A DNA stretch of 64,000 nucleotides from Labilithrix sp. (GCA_019637175.1 JAHBWD010000001.1:186001-250000); one strand, 5' to 3'; counted from the first letter of the stretch, positions 7,550 through 17,094 are shown. Notes: generated from the sequence alone by a model not told the origin. Program-made: numbers and translations.

Positions 7550-8778
7550 CACAGTCGCCCGGCAGAGAAAATCCGCTCGGTCGACCACGCGGCTCCCTCA
7601 CGCCACGTGCGCGTGCAGAGGCCCTGCGCGTCGACGACGCAGTGAACCTGCCGCGCCGGCTCCTCGAAGCGCACCTGCGCCGCGCCCTCGCGGCGAACGG
7701 TCTCCTTGATCGCGTGCGCCGGCTCGCTCTCGTCGAAGTAGCTGAAGGAGAGGGCCTTGCGCTCGTTGCGCATGAACGCCGCGAGCGCGGGCCCGCGCGA
7801 GAGGCGCGTGACGACGGCTTCTCTCGACTTGAACGTGCCCTTCACGGGCGCGCCCTTGACGGTGCCTTCGTAGGTGTAGAAGCCCGCTCGCTTGCGCTCG
7901 AGCGTCATGTCGACGACGGTGCTCGCGCCGACGCGGCGCATGCTGCGCTCCCTCACCACGCCGAGCGTGTCGACGACGCCGACCCAGGCGGCGTCGGCGG
8001 GCGCCCACTTGTCGTCGTGCGTGAGGATCGCCGACGACAACGTCTGCTGGCGCGACGCGCCGGGCTTGTCGCCGAGCCAGGCGCGCGTCTCCTCGAAGCC
8101 CATCACGCGATCGCCGTCGCGCGCGATCGAGATCTCGCGAAAGCTCGGCGGCTCGGCGCCGGGCGAGACGGATCGCGCGGCGATGTGCGCGGCGACCTCG
8201 CGGAACGTTCGGTGGAACCCGAGGCCGTCGTGCACGCACGCGACCGAGCCTTGCTCGAGGTGCGTGCCGGCGAACTTCGCGAAGTGCGCCTTGTCGCGCC
8301 CCTCGTGCGCGAGGATCGCGTCGGTCTCGACGAGGAGGAGAGGGTGGCCCTCGTGCGCTTCGACCTCGAGGGTCGGCGCGCCGCGCAGGCGCGCGTGGAC
8401 GGCGCCGATGATCGCCGCGACCCAATGACCGAAGTCGATCGGCGTCTTGCTCGCGTGGCACGAGACGTCGACGTCGCCGCCCATCGAGAACTCGACGGTG
8501 GTGAGCACCTCGTCGCGCACGCGCCGCGTCTTGACGACGGGCGGCGCGACCGCCTTGACGTGCAGCTCGATCACGCCGTCGGCCGCGCGCACGCGATAGT
8601 CCTTGAGCGAGGTCGTGGCCTCGCGCTCGCGGAGGACGGCGAGGTCGCCGTCGCGGGAAGGCGCCGCCGCAGAGGGGAGGGTCGCCGCCGTGGTGCGGGC
8701 CGGAGGCGGGGCAGCGCCTCCGCAGGCCAGCGAGGAGAGGGCCATCAAGCCGAGCGTGCAGGCGATCAGGCGAGCCAT
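7549..8778 (-). CDS. Predicted lipoprotein, unknown function
   Basis: A 409-residue protein with a signal MARLIACTLGLMALSSLAC; Cys19 is the lipidation site. The mature protein has mixed alpha/beta character with several Arg- and Asp-rich stretches and two late cysteines in VHCVVDAQGLC. No known domain was recognised. It follows the CDP-alcohol phosphotransferase by 36 bp on the same strand and overlaps the next small gene (TGATG), so it belongs to that operon by position. A link to lipid metabolism is only inference from neighbours. Confidence 0.75.
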   Translation of the reverse strand: MARLIACTLGLMALSSLACGGAAPPPARTTAATLPSAAAPSRDGDLAVLREREATTSLKDYRVRAADGVIELHVKAVAPPVVKTRRVRDEVLTTVEFSMGGDVDVSCHASKTPIDFGHWVAAIIGAVHARLRGAPTLEVEAHEGHPLLLVETDAILAHEGRDKAHFAKFAGTHLEQGSVACVHDGLGFHRTFREVAAHIAARSVSPGAEPPSFREISIARDGDRVMGFEETRAWLGDKPGASRQQTLSSAILTHDDKWAPADAAWVGVVDTLGVVRERSMRRVGASTVVDMTLERKRAGFYTYEGTVKGAPVKGTFKSREAVVTRLSRGPALAAFMRNERKALSFSYFDESEPAHAIKETVRREGAAQVRFEEPARQVHCVVDAQGLCTRTWREGAAWSTERIFSAGRL

Positions 8779-8814
8779 GGCCCGTAGAGCCTGCGCCCGC
8801 GCGGCGGTCGCAGA

Positions 8815-9861
8815 CTATTTCACGGCGCGCGCGGCAGCCTCGCGGTCGAGGCGTACGACCTCGCGGCGCGCGTCCCGCGCGTTCGCGACGGCGAGCACGC
8901 CGAAGAACAGCGTCGCGATGACCGATCCGGCGACGTCGGACGAAGAGCCGACCGCGTGGTCGGTCAGCCTCCACGCGACGAGGCCCCAGACGAGCGCCGC
9001 GCCGATCACGACGCCGCGCTCGACGCGGGGCCGCTCGCCCGCGGTGCGCATCGCGAGGCTGCGGAGGCCGAAGAAGACGTTGCCCGCGGTGCCGATCGTG
9101 ACCGCCGCGACCGTCGACATCGCGCCGCTCGCCGCTGCGACGAGCACGCCGATCTCGAAGAGGACGATCGGCGCGACCCGCACGATCGTCGAGGCGCCCT
9201 TCACCCGCGCGACGCGCCACACGTTGTGGACGATGCCGAACGACGCGGTCGCGCAGACGAAGCCCATGATCGCGACGCGCGCCGTGATCGGCCCGACGCG
9301 CACCGCGTCCCACGCCGAGAAACCGAAGATCGCCGTCACCGCGAGCACCATCGTGAGCATCGTCACCGACTCGATCTGGTTGAGCAGCCCGAGGCTGAAG
9401 AGGCCCGTCTCGGCCTGCTCCCAGTACGTGACGGCGCACGCGGCGGGAACGACGAGCGCGAGCGCCGTCCACCAGAGAGGCGGCGCGCCGATCGCGATCG
9501 CGGCGATGTACGCGATGTACGTCGTGTTGAGCATGTCGAGCCCGTGGTCGAGCAGCTCGCCCATCGCCGAGCATCGTCCCGTTCGCCGCGCGTGTGCGCC
9601 GTCGGCGTTGTCGCACCAGTTGTAGAGCTGGAGGCAAAGCGCCGTGACCACGAACGGCCACGCGCCGTGCGCGCCCGTCTGGCCGAACGCGAGGAGCACG
9701 ACGACGCCCGCGAGGTTGACGAGATGGCCCGCGTGCGTGATCGCGTTCGGATCGAGACGGCGCGGGAGGAAGCGGATCACCGGCTCGACGAAGAGCCGCT
9801 TGTAGTGAGGGAGCAGGATCGAGCGATCCCGGACCGTGTAGACGAGCCCCGCTTCCGTCAT
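8815..9861 (-). CDS. CDP-alcohol phosphatidyltransferase, eukaryote-like ethanolamine/choline phosphotransferase type
   Basis: A 348-residue membrane enzyme with the full family signature at residues 84-109: Asp84, Asp87-Gly, Ala91-Arg92, Gly101, Asp105 and Asp109, all at the right spacing. The stretch LYNWCDNADGAHARR followed by GELLDHGLD is closer to eukaryotic CPT/EPT-type enzymes, which have DGKQARR and GELFDHG, than to bacterial PgsA or PssA. Length and the eight or so hydrophobic segments also fit that type. It would transfer a phosphoalcohol from a CDP-alcohol to a lipid acceptor in the inner membrane. The ATG at 9861 is preferred over an upstream in-frame codon at 9891. It lies 51 bp after the OPA transporter. 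Confidence 0.88.
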   Translation of the reverse strand: MTEAGLVYTVRDRSILLPHYKRLFVEPVIRFLPRRLDPNAITHAGHLVNLAGVVVLLAFGQTGAHGAWPFVVTALCLQLYNWCDNADGAHARRTGRCSAMGELLDHGLDMLNTTYIAYIAAIAIGAPPLWWTALALVVPAACAVTYWEQAETGLFSLGLLNQIESVTMLTMVLAVTAIFGFSAWDAVRVGPITARVAIMGFVCATASFGIVHNVWRVARVKGASTIVRVAPIVLFEIGVLVAAASGAMSTVAAVTIGTAGNVFFGLRSLAMRTAGERPRVERGVVIGAALVWGLVAWRLTDHAVGSSSDVAGSVIATLFFGVLAVANARDARREVVRLDREAAARAVK

Positions 9862-9912
9862 GCTCCCTAAGTCTGAGGTCGCGCGTCGCACGTCGCAAAT
9901 GCGTAGCGGTTT

Positions 9913-11178
9913 TCACGTGCTGCGACGTGTCATTCGCGCTCCCCGCCACCACACGAACGCGAGCACGAGCGCGGCGGCGACGACGCCCGCGACGACGTCG
10001 AAGGCGATCGACCAGCTGTAGCGCTTCGAAAGGCTCCCGAGCACGAAGGCCGAGAGGCTCGCGCCGGCGTACCCGGCGCCGTCGACGATTCCGGCGACCG
10101 TGGCCGTCCCGCGCTTGCCCGCGAGGTCGAGCGTCACCGCGCCCGCGGGCAGCGAGTAGGGGCCGAGGAGGAAGAGGCCCGCGAGCCCGATCACCGCGGC
10201 GGCGCCCAGCGGGTGCGTCATCTTCACGTGGGCGAGGACGAGCACGGCCGCGAGCAGACACGCGAGCGACGCGCTCATGATGCCGCCGCGCTTGCCGGGT
10301 CCCGCCCGATCGCTGAGCGCACCCGTCGACATCGAGCCCACCATCCCCGCGATGCCGAAGAAGGTGCTCTTCGCGATCGAGCCCGAGAGCGCCGACGTCG
10401 ATCCGGCGGCGGCCGCCACCTCGTAGAGGTAGCGCGGCGTCCACGTCATGAAGCCCGCGCGCACGAACGTGAGCAAGAACGAGAGGCCGATCGCGATCCA
10501 GAACGCGCGCTCTCGCGCGAGCCGTCGCACCGTCGAGGCGAATCGCTCGCGATCCACCTCGTCCGCTTCCTTCGTCTCCGCGGCGGTCTCGCTCGGGCTC
10601 GCGCGAAGGGCGAAGACGGTGACGATCGTCACGAGCCCGAGGAGGATCGGATTGACGACGAAGAGCGCCCGCCACCCGAGGCCGAGCGCGACGAGACCGG
10701 CACACAGCGCGAGGGTGACGACGTTGCCGATGTCGTAGCTCGCCGATGCGATCCCCATGACCGCGCCGACGCGCGCCGACGGAAACCACCGCGCGACCAC
10801 GTGCAGGAGCCCGCCCCACGCGCCCGATTGACCGAATCGGTTCAGCACGACGAGCGTGCCCATGATCCAGAGCGCAGGCCCCGCGCCGAACACCGCCGGC
10901 CAATCGATCGCGCCCGAGAGCAGCGTCGCGATCACCGCGGTCGTCATCGCCGCCACGAGGATGTTCTTGCCGCCGATTCGGTCGCCGACCGCGCCGAGGA
11001 CGATCTTGCCGATCGCATACGCGGCGAGCGCGATCGCGAAGACGGTCCCCGTCTTTTCGTTGTCGTAGCCGTGCTCGACGGCGAGCAGGTTCCACGCCGG
11101 CTCGACGTTCGCGCGACACAGGTAGAGCGACGCGTACGCGACGACGAGCATGACGAGGACGCGGCGCGGCGAGCTCAC
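9913..11178 (-). CDS. MFS transporter of the organophosphate:phosphate antiporter (OPA/GlpT-UhpT) type
   Basis: A protein of about 421 residues with roughly 12 hydrophobic segments. TM1 reads VVAYASLYLCRANVEPAW, then GYDNEKTGTVFAIALAAYAIGKIVLGAVGDRIGGK, which matches the OPA pattern with its conserved Arg in TM1 and the GDRIGGK loop. The second half has GALSDRAGPGKRGG, the equivalent loop. Family members exchange sugar phosphates or glycerol-3-phosphate for phosphate. A GTG at 11178 is preferred because it starts shortly before TM1; a TTG at 11220 is possible. It is first in the minus-strand run with the CDP-alcohol phosphotransferase, which hints at a lipid head-group precursor as substrate (inference). 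Confidence 0.82.
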   Translation of the reverse strand: MSSPRRVLVMLVVAYASLYLCRANVEPAWNLLAVEHGYDNEKTGTVFAIALAAYAIGKIVLGAVGDRIGGKNILVAAMTTAVIATLLSGAIDWPAVFGAGPALWIMGTLVVLNRFGQSGAWGGLLHVVARWFPSARVGAVMGIASASYDIGNVVTLALCAGLVALGLGWRALFVVNPILLGLVTIVTVFALRASPSETAAETKEADEVDRERFASTVRRLARERAFWIAIGLSFLLTFVRAGFMTWTPRYLYEVAAAAGSTSALSGSIAKSTFFGIAGMVGSMSTGALSDRAGPGKRGGIMSASLACLLAAVLVLAHVKMTHPLGAAAVIGLAGLFLLGPYSLPAGAVTLDLAGKRGTATVAGIVDGAGYAGASLSAFVLGSLSKRYSWSIAFDVVAGVVAAALVLAFVWWRGARMTRRST

Positions 11179-11350
11179 GGCGATCGCGAACGTAGCGCGA
11201 TGCGTCGAAGCCGGTCGCAATCACGGTGCGACGTCGGGCCCTCAGCCGTTTCGGGGGCCGAGGGCGGTAGCCATCGGGCGCGGTCCAGGTTAGGGTCGCG
11301 CCGCGTGGCCCCACCGCCTTCGGCGAGGACGTGGGGTGGGTGAGGGAGAG

Positions 11351-11983
11351 ATGATCAAGAAGCTGATGGCGGAGCCGGCCGAGGCGGTCGAGGAGATCGA
11401 GGAGATCCTCGACTTCGAGCTCATCGACGACGACGAGCCGGAGACGCTGCAAGAGCTGCCGCCCACGGCCGACGGGAGGCCGGCGCGGCCGACGCCTCGG
11501 CGCATGCGGTCGGGCCGTCGCGTGCGCGACGAGTCCGAGATCGCCCAGATGGAGCTCGACGATACCGAGCCGTCGCCGTCGTCGCCCGACGATTGGCTCC
11601 GGCCCTCGACGTTCCCCACGATGCCTGCCGAGCCGGGGTTCGAAGGCTACGTATCGACGGTCGACGAGATCCGGCGGCTCTACGCCGAAGGCGAGGTCGA
11701 CGCCGCGCTCGATCTCGCGGCGACCGTGCGTCCGCCCGCGTGCGGCTTCTCGCTCTCGTCGATCCCGGTCGTCATCATGACGCCGGAGCAGATCCGCGAG
11801 CTCCCTCTCGACGGGCGATCGGGCTTCTTCCTCGCGCGCATCGACGGCTCCTCGTCGCTGCAGACGATCCTCGACACGGCGCCGATGAGCGAAACACACG
11901 CCATCGATCTGCTCGAGCAGCTCCTCGCGCTCGGCGCGGTTCGCCTCGTGCCGCCGCCCGCAGAGTCTTCGGGCAACGCCTGA
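11351..11983 (+). CDS. Myxobacterial protein with acidic N-terminus and small conserved C-terminal domain
   Basis: A 210-residue cytosolic protein. The first 100 residues are acidic and low in complexity (EEIEEILDFELIDDDEPE) with an Arg-rich patch. The C-terminal 80 residues contain IPVVIMTPEQIRELPLDGRSGFF, then IDGSSSLQTILDTAPM and a helix EQLLALGAV. I recognise this C-terminal block as one recurring in myxobacterial regulatory proteins, where it reads as hydrophobic-L-x-x-LPLD followed by IDG and DIxxM; its function is not known to me. A GTG at 11336 is an alternative start. It is divergent from the OPA transporter across 172 bp. Confidence 0.7.
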   Translation: MIKKLMAEPAEAVEEIEEILDFELIDDDEPETLQELPPTADGRPARPTPRRMRSGRRVRDESEIAQMELDDTEPSPSSPDDWLRPSTFPTMPAEPGFEGYVSTVDEIRRLYAEGEVDAALDLAATVRPPACGFSLSSIPVVIMTPEQIRELPLDGRSGFFLARIDGSSSLQTILDTAPMSETHAIDLLEQLLALGAVRLVPPPAESSGNA

Positions 11984-11995
11984 GGCCTCGCGCGC

Positions 11996-13066
11996 TCAGC
12001 GCGCCGCTTCGACGAACCAGCGCTCGCCGCGGACGGCGTCGAAGTCCGGATCGATGCGCGCGCGCGCCTTCGCGCGTCCGTCGCGCTCGATCGCGTACGT
12101 GAGCGCGTCTTTCGCGCGAGGATCGCCGAGCCGCGCCCAGGCGCACGCGAGGTTGTACGGAGGGAGCGGCGCCGACGGATCGGCGACGGTGGCCTTGGCG
12201 AAGAGCGCGGCCGATCGATCGAACGCGCCCTTCTGGTGGAACCTGAAGCCCGTGTCGTTGTAGATGCGCGAAGCGAGCGACGAGAGGGGCACGCGCTCGA
12301 TCGCGAAGAAGTCGCACCACTCGCACGCGAAAAAGTGCGCGACCATGCCGATCTCGGTCCCGTCGGGAGAGATCGCCATGCCGTTCATCACCGCGAAGTG
12401 AGGGCGCGCGCCGGAGGCGGGGCTCTTGCTCAGCGTGATCGGGTAGACGGGCGCTTCGCCGGAGACCGAGCCGCCGACGCGCACGACCGCGGGCGCCGAC
12501 GGCGCGCCGCTCGCGTCGAGCGTGGGCGCGACGCGGAGGACCTCGAGCGTGATGTCGGTGAACGCCCAGCGCCCGCGGAGCGGCTCGGGCGTCGCGGTCA
12601 TGATGTCGGTCGCCTTGATCTCGGGGATCTGGTTGTCGCGCAAGAAGTCGTCGATCTCCCTCTTCTTCTTCGGATCGAAGTCGCCTCTCGTGTCGCTCGT
12701 CAGCTCCATCGGGTCGCCCTTGCGATCGACGAGCTCGCAGTGCGTGAAGGCGGGATCGCGCGCGGCCATCTCGGCGCAGTAGCCGAAGAGCGATCCGTCT
12801 TTCGATCCCTCGCGCGTGAAGCCGACGTGTGAGGCTGGATCGTTCATCCCGTTGCGGATCGTGTGCGGGTAGCCCTTCACGACGATGGGGCCGGACGGCA
12901 GAGCCGCGACGTCGACGAAAGACGGCCGAGCCGGGGGATCGGGCGCGGGCGCGGGCGCCGAACTGGGAGCAGACGCGAGCGCGACCGGCGCATCGGCCGC
13001 GCTCGACGGTGCACGTGAGCAGGCCATGGCCGTGAAGAAGAGGAGGAGGAGCGGCGCACGTCGCAT
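11996..13066 (-). CDS. Predicted lipoprotein with TPR-like C-terminus
   Basis: A 356-residue protein. The signal MRRAPLLLLFFTAMAC places the lipidated Cys at residue 16. The middle part (60-250) is unrecognised and contains GYCAEMAARDPAFTHCELVDRKG with two spaced cysteines, and FACEWCDFFAIE with a further CxxC-like pair. The last 80 residues (FHQKGAFDRSAALFAKA, then PYNLACAWARLGD) look like one or two TPR units. The frame is open upstream to 13222, but only the ATG at 13066 gives a lipoprotein N-terminus. It converges with the preceding plus-strand gene 12 bp away. Confidence 0.72.
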   Translation of the reverse strand: MRRAPLLLLFFTAMACSRAPSSAADAPVALASAPSSAPAPAPDPPARPSFVDVAALPSGPIVVKGYPHTIRNGMNDPASHVGFTREGSKDGSLFGYCAEMAARDPAFTHCELVDRKGDPMELTSDTRGDFDPKKKREIDDFLRDNQIPEIKATDIMTATPEPLRGRWAFTDITLEVLRVAPTLDASGAPSAPAVVRVGGSVSGEAPVYPITLSKSPASGARPHFAVMNGMAISPDGTEIGMVAHFFACEWCDFFAIERVPLSSLASRIYNDTGFRFHQKGAFDRSAALFAKATVADPSAPLPPYNLACAWARLGDPRAKDALTYAIERDGRAKARARIDPDFDAVRGERWFVEAAR

Positions 13067-13296
13067 GTTGGAGGACAACCTGAGAAACGCTCCGCCGATG
13101 CCGTTACTTCCATCACGCGCGACTGGAAAAATCTCGCCGCAAGGCGCGAGCGCGAGCTGGAGGATGTGTGGGTGCGGCTTACAGGCAGCTAACGCGCGTG
13201 TCTCACGAGCATCACGAATCATTTACGTGCTTCCTGCATACATGCGTCGATGCCTACCGTCCTGCGCCGTTGCCAATGAATGGCTCCGGAGGACTC

Positions 13297-14034
13297 ATGA
13301 GCTCGTACGAAGGCATGAACACGGATAGCGGAATCGATCTCTGGCGCGTCCAGCTCGGCAGCGGAGAGATCCGCGCGATGAGCGTCGACGCACTCGACGA
13401 CGCTTTTCAGTCGGGCCTCATCGACGAGAACACGCCCGTGCTGCCGCCGGGCGCGACGCAGTGGCAGAAGCTCGCCGACGCGGCGGGCCTCGAGGGCGAC
13501 GCGCCCACCGAGCCCGATCGCGCCGTCACCGAGGTGCCGAGCGTCGCGCCCATCGCCGTCAGCGTCGGCGCGCCGGAGGATCTCGCGTCGCTCGCCGACG
13601 TGAATCCGTACGCCGACGTCGATCTCGACAAGGCGGAGGGATCGCTCCGGTCGTCGAAGAAGGGGATCTTCATCGGCATGGGCGTCGCGGCGATCGTGGT
13701 CCTCGGCCTCGGCTTCGCGGCGACGCGCGCGATCGGCGCGGCCGACGGCGCCGCGACGTCGATGAGCCTCCAGGGCGGCAAGAAGGCCGCCGCCGTCGCG
13801 CCCGCGCCGATGACTTCCGAGGAAGAGGCGCGCGAAGAGCGCTACCGACAGCTCACCGAGGAGCAGCGCATCAAGCTGCTCGAGGCCGACAAGGCGCGCG
13901 AGGCGCGCGAGGCGCAGAAGAAGAAGGATCACGCGCCGCCCGCGGCCGCGCCGGCGCGCAAGCCCCAGCCGAAGAGCGGGAACGTGTTCAACAACGGCGG
14001 TAATAAATACGATCCGCTGAACGGCGCGCTCTGA
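13297..14034 (+). CDS. GYF_2-domain single-pass membrane protein
   Basis: A 245-residue protein. Residues 12-60 form a GYF_2-like domain: LWRVQLGSGEIRAMSVDALDDAF, GLIDENTPV, then TQWQKLADAAG. One TM helix (GIFIGMGVAAIVVLGLGFAAT) sits near 120-140. It is followed by a charged helix with EEEAREERYRQLTEEQR and KAREAREAQKKK and a low-complexity tail. The ATG at 13297 has GGAGGA just upstream (13288-13293, short 3-nt spacer); the ATG at 13276 is an alternative, and the frame is open to 13168. GYF_2 domains are frequent in myxobacterial signalling and motility proteins, where they bind Pro-rich peptides; the partner here is unknown. Confidence 0.75.
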   Translation: MSSYEGMNTDSGIDLWRVQLGSGEIRAMSVDALDDAFQSGLIDENTPVLPPGATQWQKLADAAGLEGDAPTEPDRAVTEVPSVAPIAVSVGAPEDLASLADVNPYADVDLDKAEGSLRSSKKGIFIGMGVAAIVVLGLGFAATRAIGAADGAATSMSLQGGKKAAAVAPAPMTSEEEAREERYRQLTEEQRIKLLEADKAREAREAQKKKDHAPPAAAPARKPQPKSGNVFNNGGNKYDPLNGAL

Positions 14035-14094
14035 CGCGCGGCTGAAGCGCCGAAAATCGCGGAACTCTCCGCGGGCTGCGCTGTCTCGTCGGGG

Positions 14095-16077
14095 ATGCGC
14101 GCTGCCGCCGCTCTGGGTTGTCTCGTGGCCTCGGGTCTCGTCGCCGCCGCTCCGCCGGCGCGCGCCGACGCCGTCGAGGCGCTCCGCTACGACTCCGAAG
14201 AGCGCGCGCACGTCGTCGATCTGAAGGTCGATCGCGGCTTCGCCACCATGGTCGTACGGCGCACGGTGGCGAACCTCGGCCCGAAGAGCGATCAGGCTAC
14301 GTTCCACCTCGACATCCCCGACGTCGCCGTGGCGACCCGGCTCCGCACCGCGGGCAGCGATGCGTCCGGCCGCACGATCTGGTTCGAAGGCGAGCTGATG
14401 GAAGCGGAGGCCGCGGCCAGCAAGTACCAAGAGCTCACCGGCATCGGCGGCTACTACCCGAAGGATCCGGCGCTGCTCTCGTGGCGCCACCAGGGGCACC
14501 TCGCGCTCCAGGTCTTCCCGGTCGCGGCGAAGTCGTCGAAGACCGTCGAGTACACGCTCAAGCTTCCCCTCGAGTACGGCGACGGAGCGTATCGCGTCGA
14601 GCTGCCGCCGATGGGCACCGAGACCTTGAGCGCGCTCGTCCGGATTTCAGCCGCGCACGGCGACGACGTCGTGACCGTCAACGGCGTCGCCGGCGCGAGC
14701 CCGATCGCGGCGCGCGCGGATCGGCCGCTCGCGATCGAGCTCCGCCCGCGGAGCGTCCCTCGGCTCGACGCGTCGATCGCGTCGTTCGGCTTCGCCGAGC
14801 ACAAGCACCTCGTGCGCGCGCGCATCGCCGCGGCGCCGCGCCTCTCGGAGGCGCCTCGCGGCGCGCACGTCGTCATCCTCTTCGACGGTTCGCGCTCGAT
14901 GCACGATCGCGAGAGCGGCCTCGTCGCGGTCCGCGCATACTTGAGCCAGATGCCGGGCGCGATCGTCGACTTCTTGACGTTCGATCGGCAGGTGCGTGCG
15001 CCCATCGGCGCGCGCCTTCCCGTGGCCGAGGCGCTCTCGCGCCTCTCGGGGCTCGCGCTCGAGCCGCGCAACGGCAGCCGCATCGACGACGCGCTCGCGC
15101 GCGCCGACGCGATCCTCCAGGCGAGCCCGCTCGCCGCTCGCCGCGTCGTCGTCGTGACCGACACCCTCACGCGCAGCGAGCTCACCCCGGTGAAGATCGG
15201 CGCGGTCCCGTGGAAGAGCGGAGCCGTGCTCCACGTGGCCGTCGTCGGCTCGGGCGAGGCGAGCGCCTCGCGCGACGACGACTCGCCGTGGGCCACCCTG
15301 CCTCGCCGCACGGGCGGTCTCTTCTGGAGCGCCAGCGCGCCCTCGACCGTCGACGGCAAGGCGCGCGCCGTCTTCGAAGAGTGGGCGCGGCCGAAGCGCA
15401 TCGAGAAGGTGTTCGTCAAGGGCGTGACCGGCGGGTTCGCGGCGCAAGACGTCCTCGACGAAGGGCAAGGCTTCGAGCACTTCGCGATCGCCGACGCGCC
15501 GACGACGCGCGTCGATCTGACGGGCGAGATGTGGTCGACGCCCCTCTCCGCGACGTTCACCCCGAGCGTGGAGCACGGCAAGCTCGCCGCGGCGCTCGTG
15601 TTCGGCACGTCGCTCCACTATGGCCTCTCCGACGCCGAGCAGATGACGCTCGCGATGCACGGCCGCGCGGTCTCGCCGGTCACGAGCTACCTCGCGATCG
15701 AGCCCGGCGTGAGGCCGTCGAACGAAGGGATCGACTGGGGCGCGGCGGGAACCGGAGGTGGCGGCAGCATGGGCCAGGGCTTCGGCGTCGGCCACGGGCA
15801 CCTCAGCGGCGTCGGCGGCGCGGCCCGCATCGACCGCGAGGGCTGGCTCCGCGATCAGCTCCGCGCCGCGGCGGATCTGTGCGGCGTGTCGCGAGGGACG
15901 CTCTCGGTGTCGATCGAGACGACGCTCGACGAGATCGTCGAGATCGACGACGTCACGATCGAGCCCCGCGACGGCAAGGCGGAGGCGTGCGTCCGCGAAG
16001 AGATGTGGAGCACGGCGCTGCCGGCGATGTTCGACGCTGCTTCGGCGATGTTCGTCGTGACGGCGTCGAAGCGGTGA
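14095..16077 (+). CDS. Secreted VIT plus vWA-domain protein
   Basis: A 660-residue protein with a signal peptide (MRAAAALGCLVASGLVAAAPPARADA). Residues about 30-150 match a VIT (vault/inter-alpha-trypsin inhibitor) domain, including YYPKDPALLSWRHQGHLALQVFPV. The vWA domain begins with VVILFDGSRSMHD, where Asp264-x-Ser266-x-Ser268 is an intact MIDAS metal site. The C-terminal third is less clear and includes a Gly-rich linker GAAGTGGGGSMGQGFG near residue 550. Such proteins act in metal-dependent protein adhesion at the cell surface or periplasm. Function beyond that is not determined. Confidence 0.88.
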   Translation: MRAAAALGCLVASGLVAAAPPARADAVEALRYDSEERAHVVDLKVDRGFATMVVRRTVANLGPKSDQATFHLDIPDVAVATRLRTAGSDASGRTIWFEGELMEAEAAASKYQELTGIGGYYPKDPALLSWRHQGHLALQVFPVAAKSSKTVEYTLKLPLEYGDGAYRVELPPMGTETLSALVRISAAHGDDVVTVNGVAGASPIAARADRPLAIELRPRSVPRLDASIASFGFAEHKHLVRARIAAAPRLSEAPRGAHVVILFDGSRSMHDRESGLVAVRAYLSQMPGAIVDFLTFDRQVRAPIGARLPVAEALSRLSGLALEPRNGSRIDDALARADAILQASPLAARRVVVVTDTLTRSELTPVKIGAVPWKSGAVLHVAVVGSGEASASRDDDSPWATLPRRTGGLFWSASAPSTVDGKARAVFEEWARPKRIEKVFVKGVTGGFAAQDVLDEGQGFEHFAIADAPTTRVDLTGEMWSTPLSATFTPSVEHGKLAAALVFGTSLHYGLSDAEQMTLAMHGRAVSPVTSYLAIEPGVRPSNEGIDWGAAGTGGGGSMGQGFGVGHGHLSGVGGAARIDREGWLRDQLRAAADLCGVSRGTLSVSIETTLDEIVEIDDVTIEPRDGKAEACVREEMWSTALPAMFDAASAMFVVTASKR

Positions 16078-16080
16078 CGC

Positions 16081-17094
16081 TCAGCCGTCGACGGCGGCGC
16101 GCGAGAGGTTGTCGGTGCGGCGGGAAGCGCGTTTGTCGGCCTCGATCTCGAGCACGCCGGGCCGCCTCCGGCGGATGACCTCGAGCGCGGCGCGCACGCG
16201 CGCGCGCGACGAGAGCTTCGCGTCGGGGCCGCCCGTGGGGAACAAGAGCTCGCAGAAGCCGGCGAAGAGGCGCTGCTCGGGCGGATCCTGAGGCCAGCTC
16301 GGAAATTCTTCGCGGAGCATGTCGTCGATGTCGCTCTGCTTGCGGAAGCCGATCGCGAGCAGGCTCCGCGGGTCGACGCCGATCGACACGAGCGACGGCT
16401 CGAGCGACTTGAGGCTCATCACCGCCGATCCGTAGAGATCGAGGTGGAAGATGGCGAGATCGACGCGCTCCGCGAACGACATCTTCGCGATGAGCGAGGG
16501 CAGCATCTGGATGCCGAGGCCGACGTGCCGCGCCTCGTCGCGCTCGTAGTAGGGGAGGAGCTCGGAGAGCACCGGCTCGACCTGGAGCTCGCGCACGCGC
16601 TGGAAGATCGTGAGGGCGATCGTCTCGATCGTGAGCTGCATCCCGAGGAGCTTCTTCGCGAGGCTCTTCGTGCCGAGCGTCATCGTGAGCACGCGCCGCG
16701 ACCACTTGTCGAGCTCGGGGGGCTTCTCGCCGAGCGCTTCGAGGTAGTCGTGCATCACGTAGAAGTGTCGCGCCTCGTCGTGCACCTGGCTCGAGGCCGC
16801 GAGCTTGGCCGGCAGCGGGACGATCACGTCGGCGAGCTGAGCGCTGATCTTCCACGCCGCGAGCTCGCCCCACATGATCACGCTGAAGATCCGAGAGAGC
16901 GCGCGGCGCTCGCGATCGGCGAGGCGCGGCTTGCCGTGGCGATCGATCAGCGTCGCGAGCACGTCGCGCCCGTCCCAGATGCGATCCTGGCCGACGTGGT
17001 AGATGCTCTCCATCCGCCGGGCGCGGCGCGCCTCGCGATCGGTGTGGTGTACGTCGAACATGTCGTAGGGCAGCGCGCTGCGAGACCAGAGCAT
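16081..17094 (-). CDS. Ferritin-like diiron protein
   Basis: A 337-residue, mainly helical protein. Two diiron-type motifs are visible: QVHDEARHFYVMHDYLE (Glu and His separated as E-x-x-H near residue 107) and YYERDEARHVGLG (near 187). Two acidic helices lie earlier (WGELAAWK and neighbours) and between the motifs (TIETIALTIF). This is the four-helix carboxylate-bridged diiron fold of ferritin-like oxygenases such as AurF or R2-like proteins. It starts 12 bp after the stop of the membrane-embedded Ser/Thr kinase and is probably co-transcribed. The reaction is unknown. Confidence 0.8.
   Translation of the reverse strand: MLWSRSALPYDMFDVHHTDREARRARRMESIYHVGQDRIWDGRDVLATLIDRHGKPRLADRERRALSRIFSVIMWGELAAWKISAQLADVIVPLPAKLAASSQVHDEARHFYVMHDYLEALGEKPPELDKWSRRVLTMTLGTKSLAKKLLGMQLTIETIALTIFQRVRELQVEPVLSELLPYYERDEARHVGLGIQMLPSLIAKMSFAERVDLAIFHLDLYGSAVMSLKSLEPSLVSIGVDPRSLLAIGFRKQSDIDDMLREEFPSWPQDPPEQRLFAGFCELLFPTGGPDAKLSSRARVRAALEVIRRRRPGVLEIEADKRASRRTDNLSRAAVDG

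Noticed and set aside
7598..11899. Open minus-strand frame of 1433 codons
   Set aside because: It covers four recognisable genes in another frame, is almost pure Arg/Ala/Gly and has no domain; it is a GC-rich shadow.
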